Shown piece by piece: positions 6,601-12,105 of a DNA stretch of 12,105 bases. A program made the position numbers and the translations under genes. How positions within the stretch are numbered: position 1 is the stretch's first letter; the number at the start of each line of letters is the position of its first letter. This DNA comes from Bacteroidales bacterium. Lineage in GTDB: Bacteria > Bacteroidota > Bacteroidia > Bacteroidales > ML635J-15. The DNA is taken from assembly GCA_028696755.1 (NCBI GenBank), contig JAQVGK010000048.1, positions 1-12,105 of the forward strand, given 5' to 3'. The notes beneath the pieces were generated by a model. That model was not told the DNA's origin, did no database searches, and saw only the letters and a list, made by a program, of their open reading frames with translations.

Positions 6601-8370
6601 ATGAAAGAATTTTGGAAATACACGCTGGCAACAGTTGTCGGTAGTGTAATGACTTTTATCGTCGTTGGCGGTATTGTGTTAATAATATTTTCGGCAGTGA
6701 TTGCTAGTTTTGGCGAAAAAGAAGTTGTTGTAAACGACAATTCGGTTTTAACAATGACTCTTGCAAGCGATATTCCCGACAGAGCCTCCGATAACCCTTT
6801 TGAGAGTTTCGACTTTGCAACTTTTGAATCAACAAAAATTCTTGGCTTAACTGATATTTTAAAAACTATCGAAAAAGCTAAGAATGATGAGAGAATTAAA
6901 GGTATTTATCTCGACTTGAGCTATGTTCCAGCAGGAATGGCAAATGTTGAGGAAATTCGAAATAAACTTATCGAATTTAAAAAGGCTGGAAAGTTCATTA
7001 TCAGTTATTCATCGGGATATTCGCAAAAGGCTTACTACATTGCTTCGGTGTCGGATAAAATTTATATGAATCCACAAGGATCAATAGAATGGAAAGGTTT
7101 GAATACTCAGGTAATGTTTTTTAAAGGTGCCTTGGATAAACTTGGAATCGAGGCTCAGATTTTCCGTCACGGTCAGTTTAAATCTGCTGTTGAGCCATTT
7201 TTTACCGATAAGATGAGTGAAGCAAGCAAACTTCAATCTATTACTTTAATTCAAAGTATTTGGGACGATATGTGCAAAAAGATTTCTGAAAAACGAGGGA
7301 TTAAAGTTGACGATCTTAACATGTATGCTGATAGTTTAATGGTTTATGATGCCGAAACTGCTCTTAAATACAAATTTATTGATGGCATTATGTATTATGA
7401 TGAGGTTTTATCAGAACTAAAAACAAAATCTGGTTCGGAAGATAAACCCGAAGATTTTATGATTGGCTTAAGTAAATATTATGATGCTAAAGTAGATGTT
7501 GAAGAGAATAAATCAAAGAATAGAATTGCTGTTATTTTTGCAGAAGGCGATATTGTTGACGGTGGAAAAGCTGACGGTTCTATTGGTGGCGACTGGATGG
7601 CAGAGATTATTCGTGATGCACGCGAAGACGAAAATGTTAAAGCCGTTGTATTAAGAGTAAACTCACCAGGTGGATCGGGACTTGCTTCTGATATTATTTG
7701 GAGAGAGGTAAAACTTACTGCCGAAGTTAAACCTGTTGTAGTATCTATGGGAAATCTTGCTGCTTCGGGAGGATATTACATTTCTTGTCCAGCTAACTAC
7801 ATTTTTGCTCAACCAAATACACTTACAGGCTCTATCGGAGTTTTCGGAATGATTCCAAACATCGAAAAACTTATGACCGAGAAACTTGGAATTACTGTTG
7901 ATGGTGTTGGAACAAACACACATTCCGATTTTGGTTCAATTATGCGTCCGTTTACTCCTGCCGAAGGCGAATTTATTCAGCGTCAGGTTGAGGATTTTTA
8001 TGAAACATTTATTACTAAGGTAGCCGAAGGTCGTGGAATTACTACTGCCGAGGTTGATTCAATTGGTCAAGGTCGCGTTTGGAGCGGTTTAAATGCTCTA
8101 GAGATTGGTTTGGTTGACGAAATTGGCGGTCTCGACGCTGCAGTTAAAAAAGCTGTTGAACTAGCAAAAATCGAAGATTATCGTATTTTAGAATATCCCG
8201 AAAAAGTGGATTTTATGCAGCAAATTGTTGACGATATGTCGCAGAATGCATCGGAAAATGTAATTAAAGAAACTCTTGGCGAAAATTATAAGTTCTGGCA
8301 ACTTCTAAAAGATGTTCAGAAACTTAAAGGCGTTCAGGCAAGAATGGACTACGCAATCGAAATTTACTAA
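6601..8370 (+). CDS. sppA: Signal peptide peptidase SppA, 67K type (protease IV)
   Basis: SppA is a membrane-anchored serine protease that degrades cleaved signal peptides on the outer side of the cytoplasmic membrane. The 589-residue length fits the long form with two ClpP-like domains. A single N-terminal transmembrane segment spans about residues 8-33 and is followed by the tandem S49 domains. The first domain (about 50-290) carries GQFKSAVEPF at 191-200, placing the catalytic lysine at Lys194 (Lys209 in E. coli). The second (about 305-530) has RVNSPGGSG at 352-360 and GNLAASGGYY at 384-393, with nucleophile Ser389 (Ser409 in E. coli), then TGSIGVFG at 409-416. All catalytic features are intact. 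It has its own promoter and a strong terminator 25 bp after the stop, so it is a single-gene transcript. Confidence 0.96.
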   Translation: MKEFWKYTLATVVGSVMTFIVVGGIVLIIFSAVIASFGEKEVVVNDNSVLTMTLASDIPDRASDNPFESFDFATFESTKILGLTDILKTIEKAKNDERIKGIYLDLSYVPAGMANVEEIRNKLIEFKKAGKFIISYSSGYSQKAYYIASVSDKIYMNPQGSIEWKGLNTQVMFFKGALDKLGIEAQIFRHGQFKSAVEPFFTDKMSEASKLQSITLIQSIWDDMCKKISEKRGIKVDDLNMYADSLMVYDAETALKYKFIDGIMYYDEVLSELKTKSGSEDKPEDFMIGLSKYYDAKVDVEENKSKNRIAVIFAEGDIVDGGKADGSIGGDWMAEIIRDAREDENVKAVVLRVNSPGGSGLASDIIWREVKLTAEVKPVVVSMGNLAASGGYYISCPANYIFAQPNTLTGSIGVFGMIPNIEKLMTEKLGITVDGVGTNTHSDFGSIMRPFTPAEGEFIQRQVEDFYETFITKVAEGRGITTAEVDSIGQGRVWSGLNALEIGLVDEIGGLDAAVKKAVELAKIEDYRILEYPEKVDFMQQIVDDMSQNASENVIKETLGENYKFWQLLKDVQKLKGVQARMDYAIEIY

Positions 8371-8395
8371 GATACTGTTTATAGCGTGAATTCTA

Positions 8396-8429
8396 AAGAT
8401 CGTTGCTCGAAAGGGCAGCGGTCTTTTTT
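8396..8429 (+). terminator. Intrinsic terminator after sppA
   Basis: AAGATCGTTGCTC at 8396-8408 pairs with GGGCAGCGGTCTT at 8413-8425, including three G-U pairs, closing a GAAA tetraloop. It is followed directly by TTTT (a six-T run from 8424). This is a textbook Rho-independent terminator. Confidence 0.93.
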
Positions 8430-8445
8430 GCTTTTGCAAAGGATA

Positions 8446-8480
8446 ATAAAAAAGGAAAGGGTGCCTGGGAAGCACCCTTT
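8446..8480 (-). terminator. Probable terminator of the HEPN/MNT transcript
   Basis: AAAGGGTGC at 8456-8464 and GCACCCTTT at 8472-8480 form a perfect 9-bp stem with a 7-nt loop. On the minus strand the stem is followed by CC and TTTTTT. That orientation suits transcription arriving from the MNT gene, although its stop is about 200 bp away. The plus strand has only a four-T tail, so weaker bidirectional action is possible. Confidence 0.6.
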
Positions 8481-8482
8481 TA

Positions 8483-8521
8483 GCTTACTTGAAATAATTG
8501 CCGCCTTGCTTAGGAGTAAGC
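8483..8521. repeat. Short inverted repeat with two alternative pairings
   Basis: GCTTACT at 8483-8489 can pair with AGTAAGC at 8515-8521. The same right arm can instead form a local GCTTA/TAAGC hairpin (8508-8512 with 8517-8521). It lies just beyond the 8456-8480 stem. The role is unknown; it may be part of a 3' end structure. Confidence 0.35.
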
Positions 8522-8682
8522 GAGATATTAACTAAACTGCTAAACAAAAAAAATGGTTGCACAGTGGTAAAAAGTTTTTTAAATAAACGCCTATAATTAT
8601 TTTATAGAAATTTTTTGACTAGTATGTGAGGATTAAATAATTTTGTTGGATCGTCGGCAAAGGGTGAAAAATCAGAATGTTA

Positions 8683-8997
8683 TTAGGCTGCAACTTGAAT
8701 TCCAGTACGTTTAATTTCAACAACAAAAGGATTTCCAGAGTTGTAATCGTTTAAAGAAATTGGATGAGGCTCTATTCTAGTGTCTATGCTTGCAGCTAAT
8801 ATCATTAACTCAACTTGTAGTTCAAAACGTTTTTCATCCTCAAGGTTTCCAAAGATTAATGCTAAATCAATGTCGCTTTCTTCGTTCGACCTCCCTTTGG
8901 CAAATGAACCAAAAAGCATAGCAAATTCAAGGTCTGCATATTTTTCTTTAACAGCCTTAAGATATTCGACCAGTATTATATTAATGCTTTTATCCAT
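8683..8997 (-). CDS. MNT-type nucleotidyltransferase (MntA-like partner of HEPN protein)
   Basis: This 104-residue minimal nucleotidyltransferase has the diagnostic GSX10DXD motif: Gly30-Ser31 in FGSFAKGRS, then SDIDL with Asp42 and Asp44. A likely third metal-binding acid is Asp72 in SIDTRIEP. Length and motifs match stand-alone MNT proteins paired with HEPN proteins. In characterised MntA-HepT pairs the MNT protein is the antitoxin and adds AMP to its HEPN partner. The gene begins inside the preceding HEPN gene (22-bp overlap in another frame), implying translational coupling and a physical complex. Its last codons (QVAA) end without a C-terminal extension. The biochemical role in this subfamily is not settled; it could be an HI0073/HI0074-like pair rather than an active toxin-antitoxin system. 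Confidence 0.88.
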   Translation of the reverse strand: MDKSINIILVEYLKAVKEKYADLEFAMLFGSFAKGRSNEESDIDLALIFGNLEDEKRFELQVELMILAASIDTRIEPHPISLNDYNSGNPFVVEIKRTGIQVAA

Positions 8998-9377
8998 ATA
9001 CGCAGTTCGGTTAAGTTATTAATCCATTGAATTGTAAATTCAGGAGTGCATTTTATTTTAAAACTTGTTTTGTAGTCGTCATATCTTGCATTAATGTTAA
9101 AAGCCGTTATTGTAATAAGCTGCTCTTTTTGAATGTCGTTAATCTCTAAGTCTGATTTTTCAGCCAATCTTAAAAGATTATGGATATATGGAGGATATTC
9201 AGACTTAACTTTAACGAAATATGCCTTCAATAACTTTTCAAGCATTAGGTGACCAATAAACAATGACCAGCTATATCTTTTTGCTGCAAATAAATCAGTC
9301 ATAGTATCAAAATCTTCGTCGGAGCTATCCAACCAATACTTTACTAGCTTATTCTTATCTAATCCAACGTTTTCCAT
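8976..9377 (-). CDS. HEPN domain protein (HepT/HI0074-like partner of MNT)
   Basis: This is a small helical HEPN protein of 133 residues from the ATG at 9377. The frame opens at 9404, but those codons lie across the TAnnTTTG promoter, so 9377 is preferred. Typical HEPN features are the early helix DFDTMTDLFAAKRYSWSLF, GHLMLEKLLKAYF at 42-54, YPPYIHNLLRLAEKS at 61-75 and the FNINARYDDYK signature at 93-103. The canonical HEPN ribonuclease motif RX4-6H is not intact: after Arg98 the expected histidine position is Lys103. RNase toxin activity is therefore doubtful. The overlapping downstream MNT gene shows the pair is a two-gene module, either a divergent toxin-antitoxin system or a nucleotide-modifying complex. 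The family call is firm; the function is not. Confidence 0.85.
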   Translation of the reverse strand: MENVGLDKNKLVKYWLDSSDEDFDTMTDLFAAKRYSWSLFIGHLMLEKLLKAYFVKVKSEYPPYIHNLLRLAEKSDLEINDIQKEQLITITAFNINARYDDYKTSFKIKCTPEFTIQWINNLTELRIWIKALI

Positions 9378-9382
9378 TATTA

Positions 9383-9390
9383 CAAAGATA
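9383..9390 (-). promoter_or_regulatory. Bacteroidota -7 element for the HEPN/MNT pair
   Basis: The minus strand reads TATCTTTG, an exact TAnnTTTG. It ends 6 positions from the ATG at 9377, predicting a leader of only about 2 nt. It rules out the upstream in-frame ATGs at 9404 and 9401-9385 as starts on this transcript. Confidence 0.5.
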
Positions 9391-9474
9391 TGAATTATTA
9401 ACACAGAATCAGAATCATTCTAAAAATTTTGATTAGTTGATGAAATTTTTAACAAAATTTAGATGTTTTTAAAC

Positions 9475-9502
9475 AAAAAACCAGACTCTAAACAGAATCT
9501 GG
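9475..9502 (-). terminator. Intrinsic terminator of the PLP lyase gene
   Basis: On the minus strand, CCAGATTC (9502-9495) pairs with GAGTCTGG (9488-9481), an 8-bp stem with one U-G pair and a 6-nt loop. It is followed by TTTTTT. It starts 24 bp past the stop of the 9526-10707 gene. The fully paired form and T-tract are on the minus strand only. Confidence 0.85.
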
Positions 9503-9525
9503 CTTCTTTATAATTCTATTACAAA

Positions 9526-10707
9526 TTAAACAAGCTCTAAAGCGTGTTCTAAATCGGCAATAATGTCTTCGCAATCTTCGATACCAACCGAGAAGCGAAC
9601 AAGTCCGTCGGTAATTCCAGCAGCTTCGCGAGCTTCTTTTGAGAGGCCAGCATGTGTCATTGATGCAGGATGCTGAATTAGAGTTTCAACACCACCAAGC
9701 GATACTGCTAACATTGCAAGATGTACATTGTCCATCATTTTTTCACCTGCAGAAAATCCACCTTTTAGTTCAAAGCTAATCATTGCACCAAAACCGCTCA
9801 TTTGTTGTTTTGCAAGTTCGTGTTGTGGATGCGATTTTAATCCAGGATATTTTACCCACGATACTTTTGGATGTTTTTCAAGGTATTCGGCAATAATCTG
9901 CGCTGACTGTTGCGATCTGTCCATGCGAATAGCAAGAGTCTTTAAACCACGATTAACAAGATAAGCTTGGTGTGGATCCATATTCCCGCCCATGTAAACC
10001 ATTGTTTGGCGTAGTTTTTTGTAAACTTCAGGATCTTTTGCAATTAGAGCACCACCAACTATATCGGCATGACCGTTGATAAATTTGGTTATTGAATGCA
10101 AAGAAATATCTGCTCCTAAATCTAGTGGTTTTTGCAAATATGGAGAAGAGAATGTGTTATCAACACAAACCAAAATACCGTGTTTGTGAGCGAGTTCCGA
10201 AGCAGCTCTTAGGTCGGTGAGCGCAATTGTTGGATTTGTTGGAGTTTCGATATACAGCAATTTTGTATTTGGTTTAATTGCTTTCTCGATATTAGAAATT
10301 ACCGAAGTGTCAACAAAATCGTATTGAACACCAAATCTTGAAAAATCTCTTTCTAAAACAGCACGAGATGGACCATAAACAGCATCGGTGCTAATCATGT
10401 GATGATCTTTACCTAGTAATGCCAAGTAAACGGTTGTAACAGCAGCCATTCCGCTTGATAAAGCGATACCACGATAGCCGTTTTCGAGCTGAGCCAATTT
10501 TTCCTCAAATGAATTGATTGTTGGATTTCCGATACGTGTGTATATGTATCCCGAATCTCTACCGGCAAAACAATCTGCTCCGTGTTTAGAGTTTTTAAAT
10601 CTGAAAGTTGATGTTTGATAAATCGGCGGTACTGCTGATCCCAAAACATCGTCGTAATCACCAGCGTGAATGAGTTTGGTGTTAAAACCCTTGTTTTTAG
10701 TTTCCAT
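9526..10707 (-). CDS. Trans-sulfuration family PLP-dependent lyase (methionine gamma-lyase / cystathionine gamma-lyase-like)
   Basis: This is a cytosolic PLP enzyme of the Cys/Met metabolism family, 393 residues, full length. PLP-site features are YTRIGNPT at 56-63 (Tyr56 and Arg58 bind the phosphate of the neighbouring subunit), SSGMAAV at 84-90, catalytic Tyr111 in VYGPS, Asp183 in VDNTFSSPY, and the Schiff-base Lys208 in HSITKFINGHADIVGG. The substrate-carboxylate arginine is Arg371 in RFSVGIED. The C-terminal half (SLGGVETLIQHPASMTH at 336-352, then AAGITDGLVR) looks most like methionine gamma-lyases, which release methanethiol, ammonia and 2-oxobutyrate. However, the MGL signature cysteine after the catalytic Tyr-Gly is Pro113 here. 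Cystathionine gamma-lyase or gamma-synthase activity is therefore equally possible. The gene has its own promoter and terminator, and no sulfur-metabolism neighbours hint at the substrate. Confidence 0.9.
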   Translation of the reverse strand: METKNKGFNTKLIHAGDYDDVLGSAVPPIYQTSTFRFKNSKHGADCFAGRDSGYIYTRIGNPTINSFEEKLAQLENGYRGIALSSGMAAVTTVYLALLGKDHHMISTDAVYGPSRAVLERDFSRFGVQYDFVDTSVISNIEKAIKPNTKLLYIETPTNPTIALTDLRAASELAHKHGILVCVDNTFSSPYLQKPLDLGADISLHSITKFINGHADIVGGALIAKDPEVYKKLRQTMVYMGGNMDPHQAYLVNRGLKTLAIRMDRSQQSAQIIAEYLEKHPKVSWVKYPGLKSHPQHELAKQQMSGFGAMISFELKGGFSAGEKMMDNVHLAMLAVSLGGVETLIQHPASMTHAGLSKEAREAAGITDGLVRFSVGIEDCEDIIADLEHALELV

Positions 10708-10745
10708 TTTTACTTAAATATGTGAGTAATTTTGTGTTAAGACCA

Positions 10746-10753
10746 CAAAAGTA
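10746..10753 (-). promoter_or_regulatory. Bacteroidota -7 element for the PLP lyase
   Basis: The minus strand reads TACTTTTG, an exact TAnnTTTG, giving a predicted leader of about 35 nt before the ATG at 10707. It lies in the 121-bp gap after corA, so the lyase can be transcribed independently of corA. Confidence 0.55.
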
Positions 10754-10803
10754 GAAAACTTAATCCGAAATGGAAAAATAAATTGTTTTAAATAAGGTAT
10801 AAA

Positions 10804-10823
10804 CTATAATTCAAATATTATAG
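10804..10823 (-). terminator. Possible weak terminator after corA
   Basis: CTATAAT at 10804-10810 and ATTATAG at 10817-10823 form a perfect but entirely AT-rich 7-bp stem with a 6-nt loop, 6 bp past the corA stop. It is followed on the minus strand by TTTATA. The lack of G-C pairs makes efficient termination doubtful, so read-through into the lyase gene is possible. Confidence 0.3.
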
Positions 10824-10828
10824 AATTT

Positions 10829-11758
10829 CTAAAACCACTGTTTCTTCCTGAACATCAATACGCCTATTGCTGATAATACAACAGATAGAATAATGATTGC
10901 CGGCATTGCCCAATTTGCTTTCTCTAAAAAGTTTGGAACATTCATGCCGAAAATACTGGCGATGAGTGTAGGAATCATTAAAATGATTGAGATTAGTGTT
11001 AGTTGTTTCATTACAGTATTCAGATTATTAGAAATTACCGAATTAAACGAATCGGCTAAACTGTTTTGAATATCGGAATATATTTGTGAAGTTTCCAGTG
11101 CCTGCTTTGTTTCGATAATGGCATCCTCAAGCAAATCTTCGTTAAGCTCGGTAGTTATGCGTTTTGAGTTACGTAGTTTTGCCAATGTAATTTCATTTCC
11201 TTTAATGGATGTAACAAAATAAACTAATGATTTCTCCAACTTCATCAACTTGTTTAATTCTTTGTTTTTTACCGACTTCTTAAAATCTTTTTCAATTATT
11301 TCGGTCATTTGATTGATTTGCTTCAGATTTTTAAGGTAAAGCGAGCCAGAACGTAAAAACAAGCGTAAAACAAAATTAATGCTGTCGTTAATATTTACAT
11401 ATTGTTCTCTTAGGTTTGCGGGAACACCCGGAGGTAAAACTTCATTTTCTTCCAAGCAAACGGTAAAAGTGTATTTTTCCTTAATGATTATTCCGAGAGG
11501 AACAGTCATAAAAGGAACACCATTGTTTTTCTGCTCAACAGGAATTCGGATAATTACTAATGTGTGCTCATCTTCAAACTCAACACGTGACCGCTCGTCG
11601 GAGTCGAGAATATCGTAGAAAAGGTCGGTAGGAACATCGTACTTTAACGACAAATCCGCAATTTCTTCTTCTGTTGGTTTGATTACATTAATCCAGTAAT
11701 TAAAAGCCGGCTCTGCAATTTCGGTATAGCCACCGAATGTTTTAAAAATCTTAATCAT
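10829..11758 (-). CDS. corA: CorA family magnesium/divalent cation transporter
   Basis: CorA forms a homopentameric channel that imports Mg2+ (in some homologues Co2+ or Ni2+) across the cytoplasmic membrane and is gated by internal Mg2+. The 309-residue product has a mixed cytoplasmic N-terminal domain (about 1-135) and a long charged helical, coiled-coil-like region (about 140-250). Two C-terminal transmembrane helices follow: TM1 at about 252-270, ending in the signature pore motif GMN at 271-273 (FGMNVP), and TM2 at about 284-303. The basic tail FRKKQWF matches the family topology with both ends inside. The first acidic residues of the periplasmic loop (NFLEKANW) fit the usual short loop. 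The start at 11758 is preceded at 8-nt spacing by AAGGAG, unusual for this genome, inside a long leader with a small upstream ORF. Metal specificity cannot be decided from sequence. Confidence 0.95.
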   Translation of the reverse strand: MIKIFKTFGGYTEIAEPAFNYWINVIKPTEEEIADLSLKYDVPTDLFYDILDSDERSRVEFEDEHTLVIIRIPVEQKNNGVPFMTVPLGIIIKEKYTFTVCLEENEVLPPGVPANLREQYVNINDSINFVLRLFLRSGSLYLKNLKQINQMTEIIEKDFKKSVKNKELNKLMKLEKSLVYFVTSIKGNEITLAKLRNSKRITTELNEDLLEDAIIETKQALETSQIYSDIQNSLADSFNSVISNNLNTVMKQLTLISIILMIPTLIASIFGMNVPNFLEKANWAMPAIIILSVVLSAIGVLMFRKKQWF

Positions 11759-11796
11759 AGTTAAGTCTCCTTACACATTTTACCGTAAGGACACTC

Positions 11797-11855
11797 AAAA
11801 AAAAGGCCTTACAGTCTGTTTGTAAATTGTTTAATACTACTGTGATACGGGCCTT
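11797..11855 (-). terminator. Possible attenuator hairpin in the corA leader
   Basis: AAGGCC at 11855-11850 pairs with GGCCTT at 11808-11803. The second arm runs straight into eight T residues, as in an intrinsic terminator. An inner ACAGT/ACTGT pair stabilises the large loop. The loop is long (about 41 nt overall), so efficiency is uncertain; it could act only when the upstream ORF is untranslated. Confidence 0.4.
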
Positions 11856-11862
11856 CGTCCAT
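11809..11862 (-). CDS. Possible corA leader peptide (upstream ORF)
   Basis: ATG to TAA encodes 17 residues, MDEGPYHSSIKQFTNRL. It opens about 24 nt after the predicted transcription start and closes 50 nt before corA. Its TAA stop lies inside the GTAAGG that can pair with the corA hairpin, so a translating or terminating ribosome would influence folding. The acidic and proline residues at positions 2, 3 and 5 recall the ribosome-destabilising start of the enterobacterial mgtA leader peptide MgtL, though the sequences are otherwise unrelated. There is no Shine-Dalgarno, as is usual here. An ORF this short can arise by chance, so translation is unproven. Confidence 0.4.
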   Translation of the reverse strand: MDEGPYHSSIKQFTNRL

Positions 11863-11889
11863 TTCAATTTAATTTTAAAATTATTGACG

Positions 11890-11897
11890 CAAAAGTA
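11890..11897 (-). promoter_or_regulatory. Bacteroidota -7 element for corA
   Basis: The minus strand reads TACTTTTG, an exact TAnnTTTG, placing +1 near 11886. No clear -33 TTG is found at the expected distance, and that region lies beside the -33 of the divergent tRNA promoter. Confidence 0.55.
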
Positions 11898-11924
11898 GTT
11901 TAAAATATCAAGCAGAAAAATAAT

Positions 11925-11955
11925 TTTGTCAGGTAAAAAAAACATTTTATATTTG
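11925..11955 (+). promoter_or_regulatory. Promoter of tRNA-Cys
   Basis: TTTG at 11925-11928, a 19-bp spacer and TATATTTG at 11948-11955 match both Bacteroidota promoter elements. Predicted +1 is near 11959, about 9 nt before the mature tRNA. This is the best full promoter in the window and is divergent from corA. Confidence 0.75.
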
Positions 11956-11967
11956 CAATCCCAAAAC

Positions 11968-12038
11968 GGTACCTTGGCCGAGTGGCTAGGCACCGGTCTG
12001 CAAAACCGGCTACGGCGGTTCGACTCCGCCAGGTACCT
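11968..12038 (+). tRNA. tRNA-Cys (anticodon GCA)
   Basis: The cloverleaf can be drawn completely. Acceptor GGTACCT (11968-11974) pairs with AGGTACC (12031-12037). The D stem is GCC/GGC, the anticodon stem CCGGT/ACCGG has loop CTGCAAA with anticodon GCA, and the variable loop is CTAC. The T stem GGCGG/CCGCC has loop TTCGACT. The discriminator base is T (12038), the identity base of cysteine tRNAs. The 3' CCA is not encoded; the next bases are CAAA. Its length of 71 nt is normal. It has its own promoter and terminator, so it is a stand-alone tRNA gene. Confidence 0.97.
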
Positions 12039-12042
12039 CAAA

Positions 12043-12077
12043 AAAAGCCATCCTTTTCGGGTGGCTTTTGGTTTTTT
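12043..12077 (+). terminator. Intrinsic terminator of tRNA-Cys
   Basis: AAAAGCCATCC at 12043-12053 pairs with GGGTGGCTTTT at 12059-12069 (one T-G pair) around a 5-nt loop, followed by GG and TTTTTT. It starts 5 nt after the tRNA. The A-run on the other side means it could also work on the minus strand. Confidence 0.9.
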
Positions 12078-12105
12078 ATGGCATTAATGATCCTATAGAT
12101 CGGAA

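Larger units (their letters stand above)
8371..8682. other. Convergent intergenic region between sppA and the HEPN/MNT pair
   Basis: This 312-bp gap between convergent genes holds the sppA terminator, a second hairpin facing the minus strand (8446-8480), and a short inverted repeat (8483-8521). The remaining stretch, about 8522-8682, is AT-rich and I see no ORF, promoter or repeat in it. Confidence 0.5.
11759..11886 (-). promoter_or_regulatory. Candidate structured leader controlling corA
   Basis: From the predicted +1 near 11886, the corA leader is about 128 nt. In order it has a 17-codon ORF (11862-11809); outer stem arms AAGGCC (11855-11850) and GGCCTT (11808-11803) with an inner ACAGT/ACTGT pair (11843-11839 with 11815-11811); an eight-T run (11804-11797); and hairpin TCCTTAC/GTAAGGA (11791-11785 with 11774-11768). 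That hairpin extends by AGT/ACT past one G-G mismatch and buries AAGGAG (11772-11767). CCTTAC can pair instead with the upstream GTAAGG (11812-11807), which would free AAGGAG and break the GGCC stem. The pieces are seen directly. Their function as a Mg2+-linked switch is inferred. Confidence 0.55.

Noticed and set aside
11751..12041. A 96-codon minus-strand frame across the corA leader and tRNA-Cys
   Set aside because: It is antisense to a certain tRNA and covers the corA promoter and leader; the translation shows no domain and is a chance open frame.
1..12105. Mobile elements, prophage genes or CRISPR arrays
   Set aside because: No transposase, integrase, phage or Cas motif was found in any translated gene, and no regularly spaced direct repeats were seen. 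The HEPN/MNT pair is the only gene set typical of accessory DNA.

Overview
The window looks like a piece of a Bacteroidota genome, probably Bacteroidales or Marinilabiliales. It is AT-rich and its gene families are typical of that group: a class II ribonucleotide reductase, an e(P4)-type lipoprotein phosphatase, small outer-membrane barrels and a long SppA. Seven upstream regions carry the exact Bacteroidota -7 promoter element TAnnTTTG, and nearly all starts lack a Shine-Dalgarno sequence. Most of the window is housekeeping or envelope biology. No phage, IS element or CRISPR array was seen.

Layout. Bases 1-1957 (minus) hold the N-terminal three quarters of an adenosylcobalamin-dependent ribonucleotide reductase, cut by the window edge. 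After a 419-bp AT-rich gap, an outer-membrane barrel gene (3618-4373) and the Kdo transferase gene waaA (2377-3615) lie 2 bp apart on the minus strand. A 380-bp intergenic region follows, with a 7-bp tandem repeat inside a nested inverted repeat. Three plus-strand genes come next, apparently each with its own promoter: a small secreted barrel protein (4754-5434), an e(P4)-family lipoprotein acid phosphatase (5591-6421, with terminator) and sppA (6601-8370, with a strong terminator). The minus strand then carries an overlapping HEPN/MNT pair (8683-9377), a trans-sulfuration family PLP lyase (9526-10707, with terminator) and corA (10829-11758). A divergent plus-strand tRNA-Cys(GCA) with promoter and terminator closes the window.

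The most interesting element is the roughly 130-nt corA leader. It contains a 17-codon upstream ORF (MDEGPYHSSIKQFTNRL) whose stop codon overlaps GTAAGG. Next come a GGCC stem and an eight-T run resembling an intrinsic terminator. Just before corA, a hairpin buries AAGGAG, the only convincing Shine-Dalgarno sequence seen before a gene here. The CCTTAC arm of that hairpin can pair with either of two GTAAGG copies, so two exclusive folds can be drawn. This resembles in logic, not in sequence, the leader-peptide control of enterobacterial Mg2+ transporters. The switch is a hypothesis from inspection.

Limits: all calls are by eye, with no database search or folding calculation. The last nine bases match the start of a common Illumina adapter, so the right edge may be a contig end with residual adapter.
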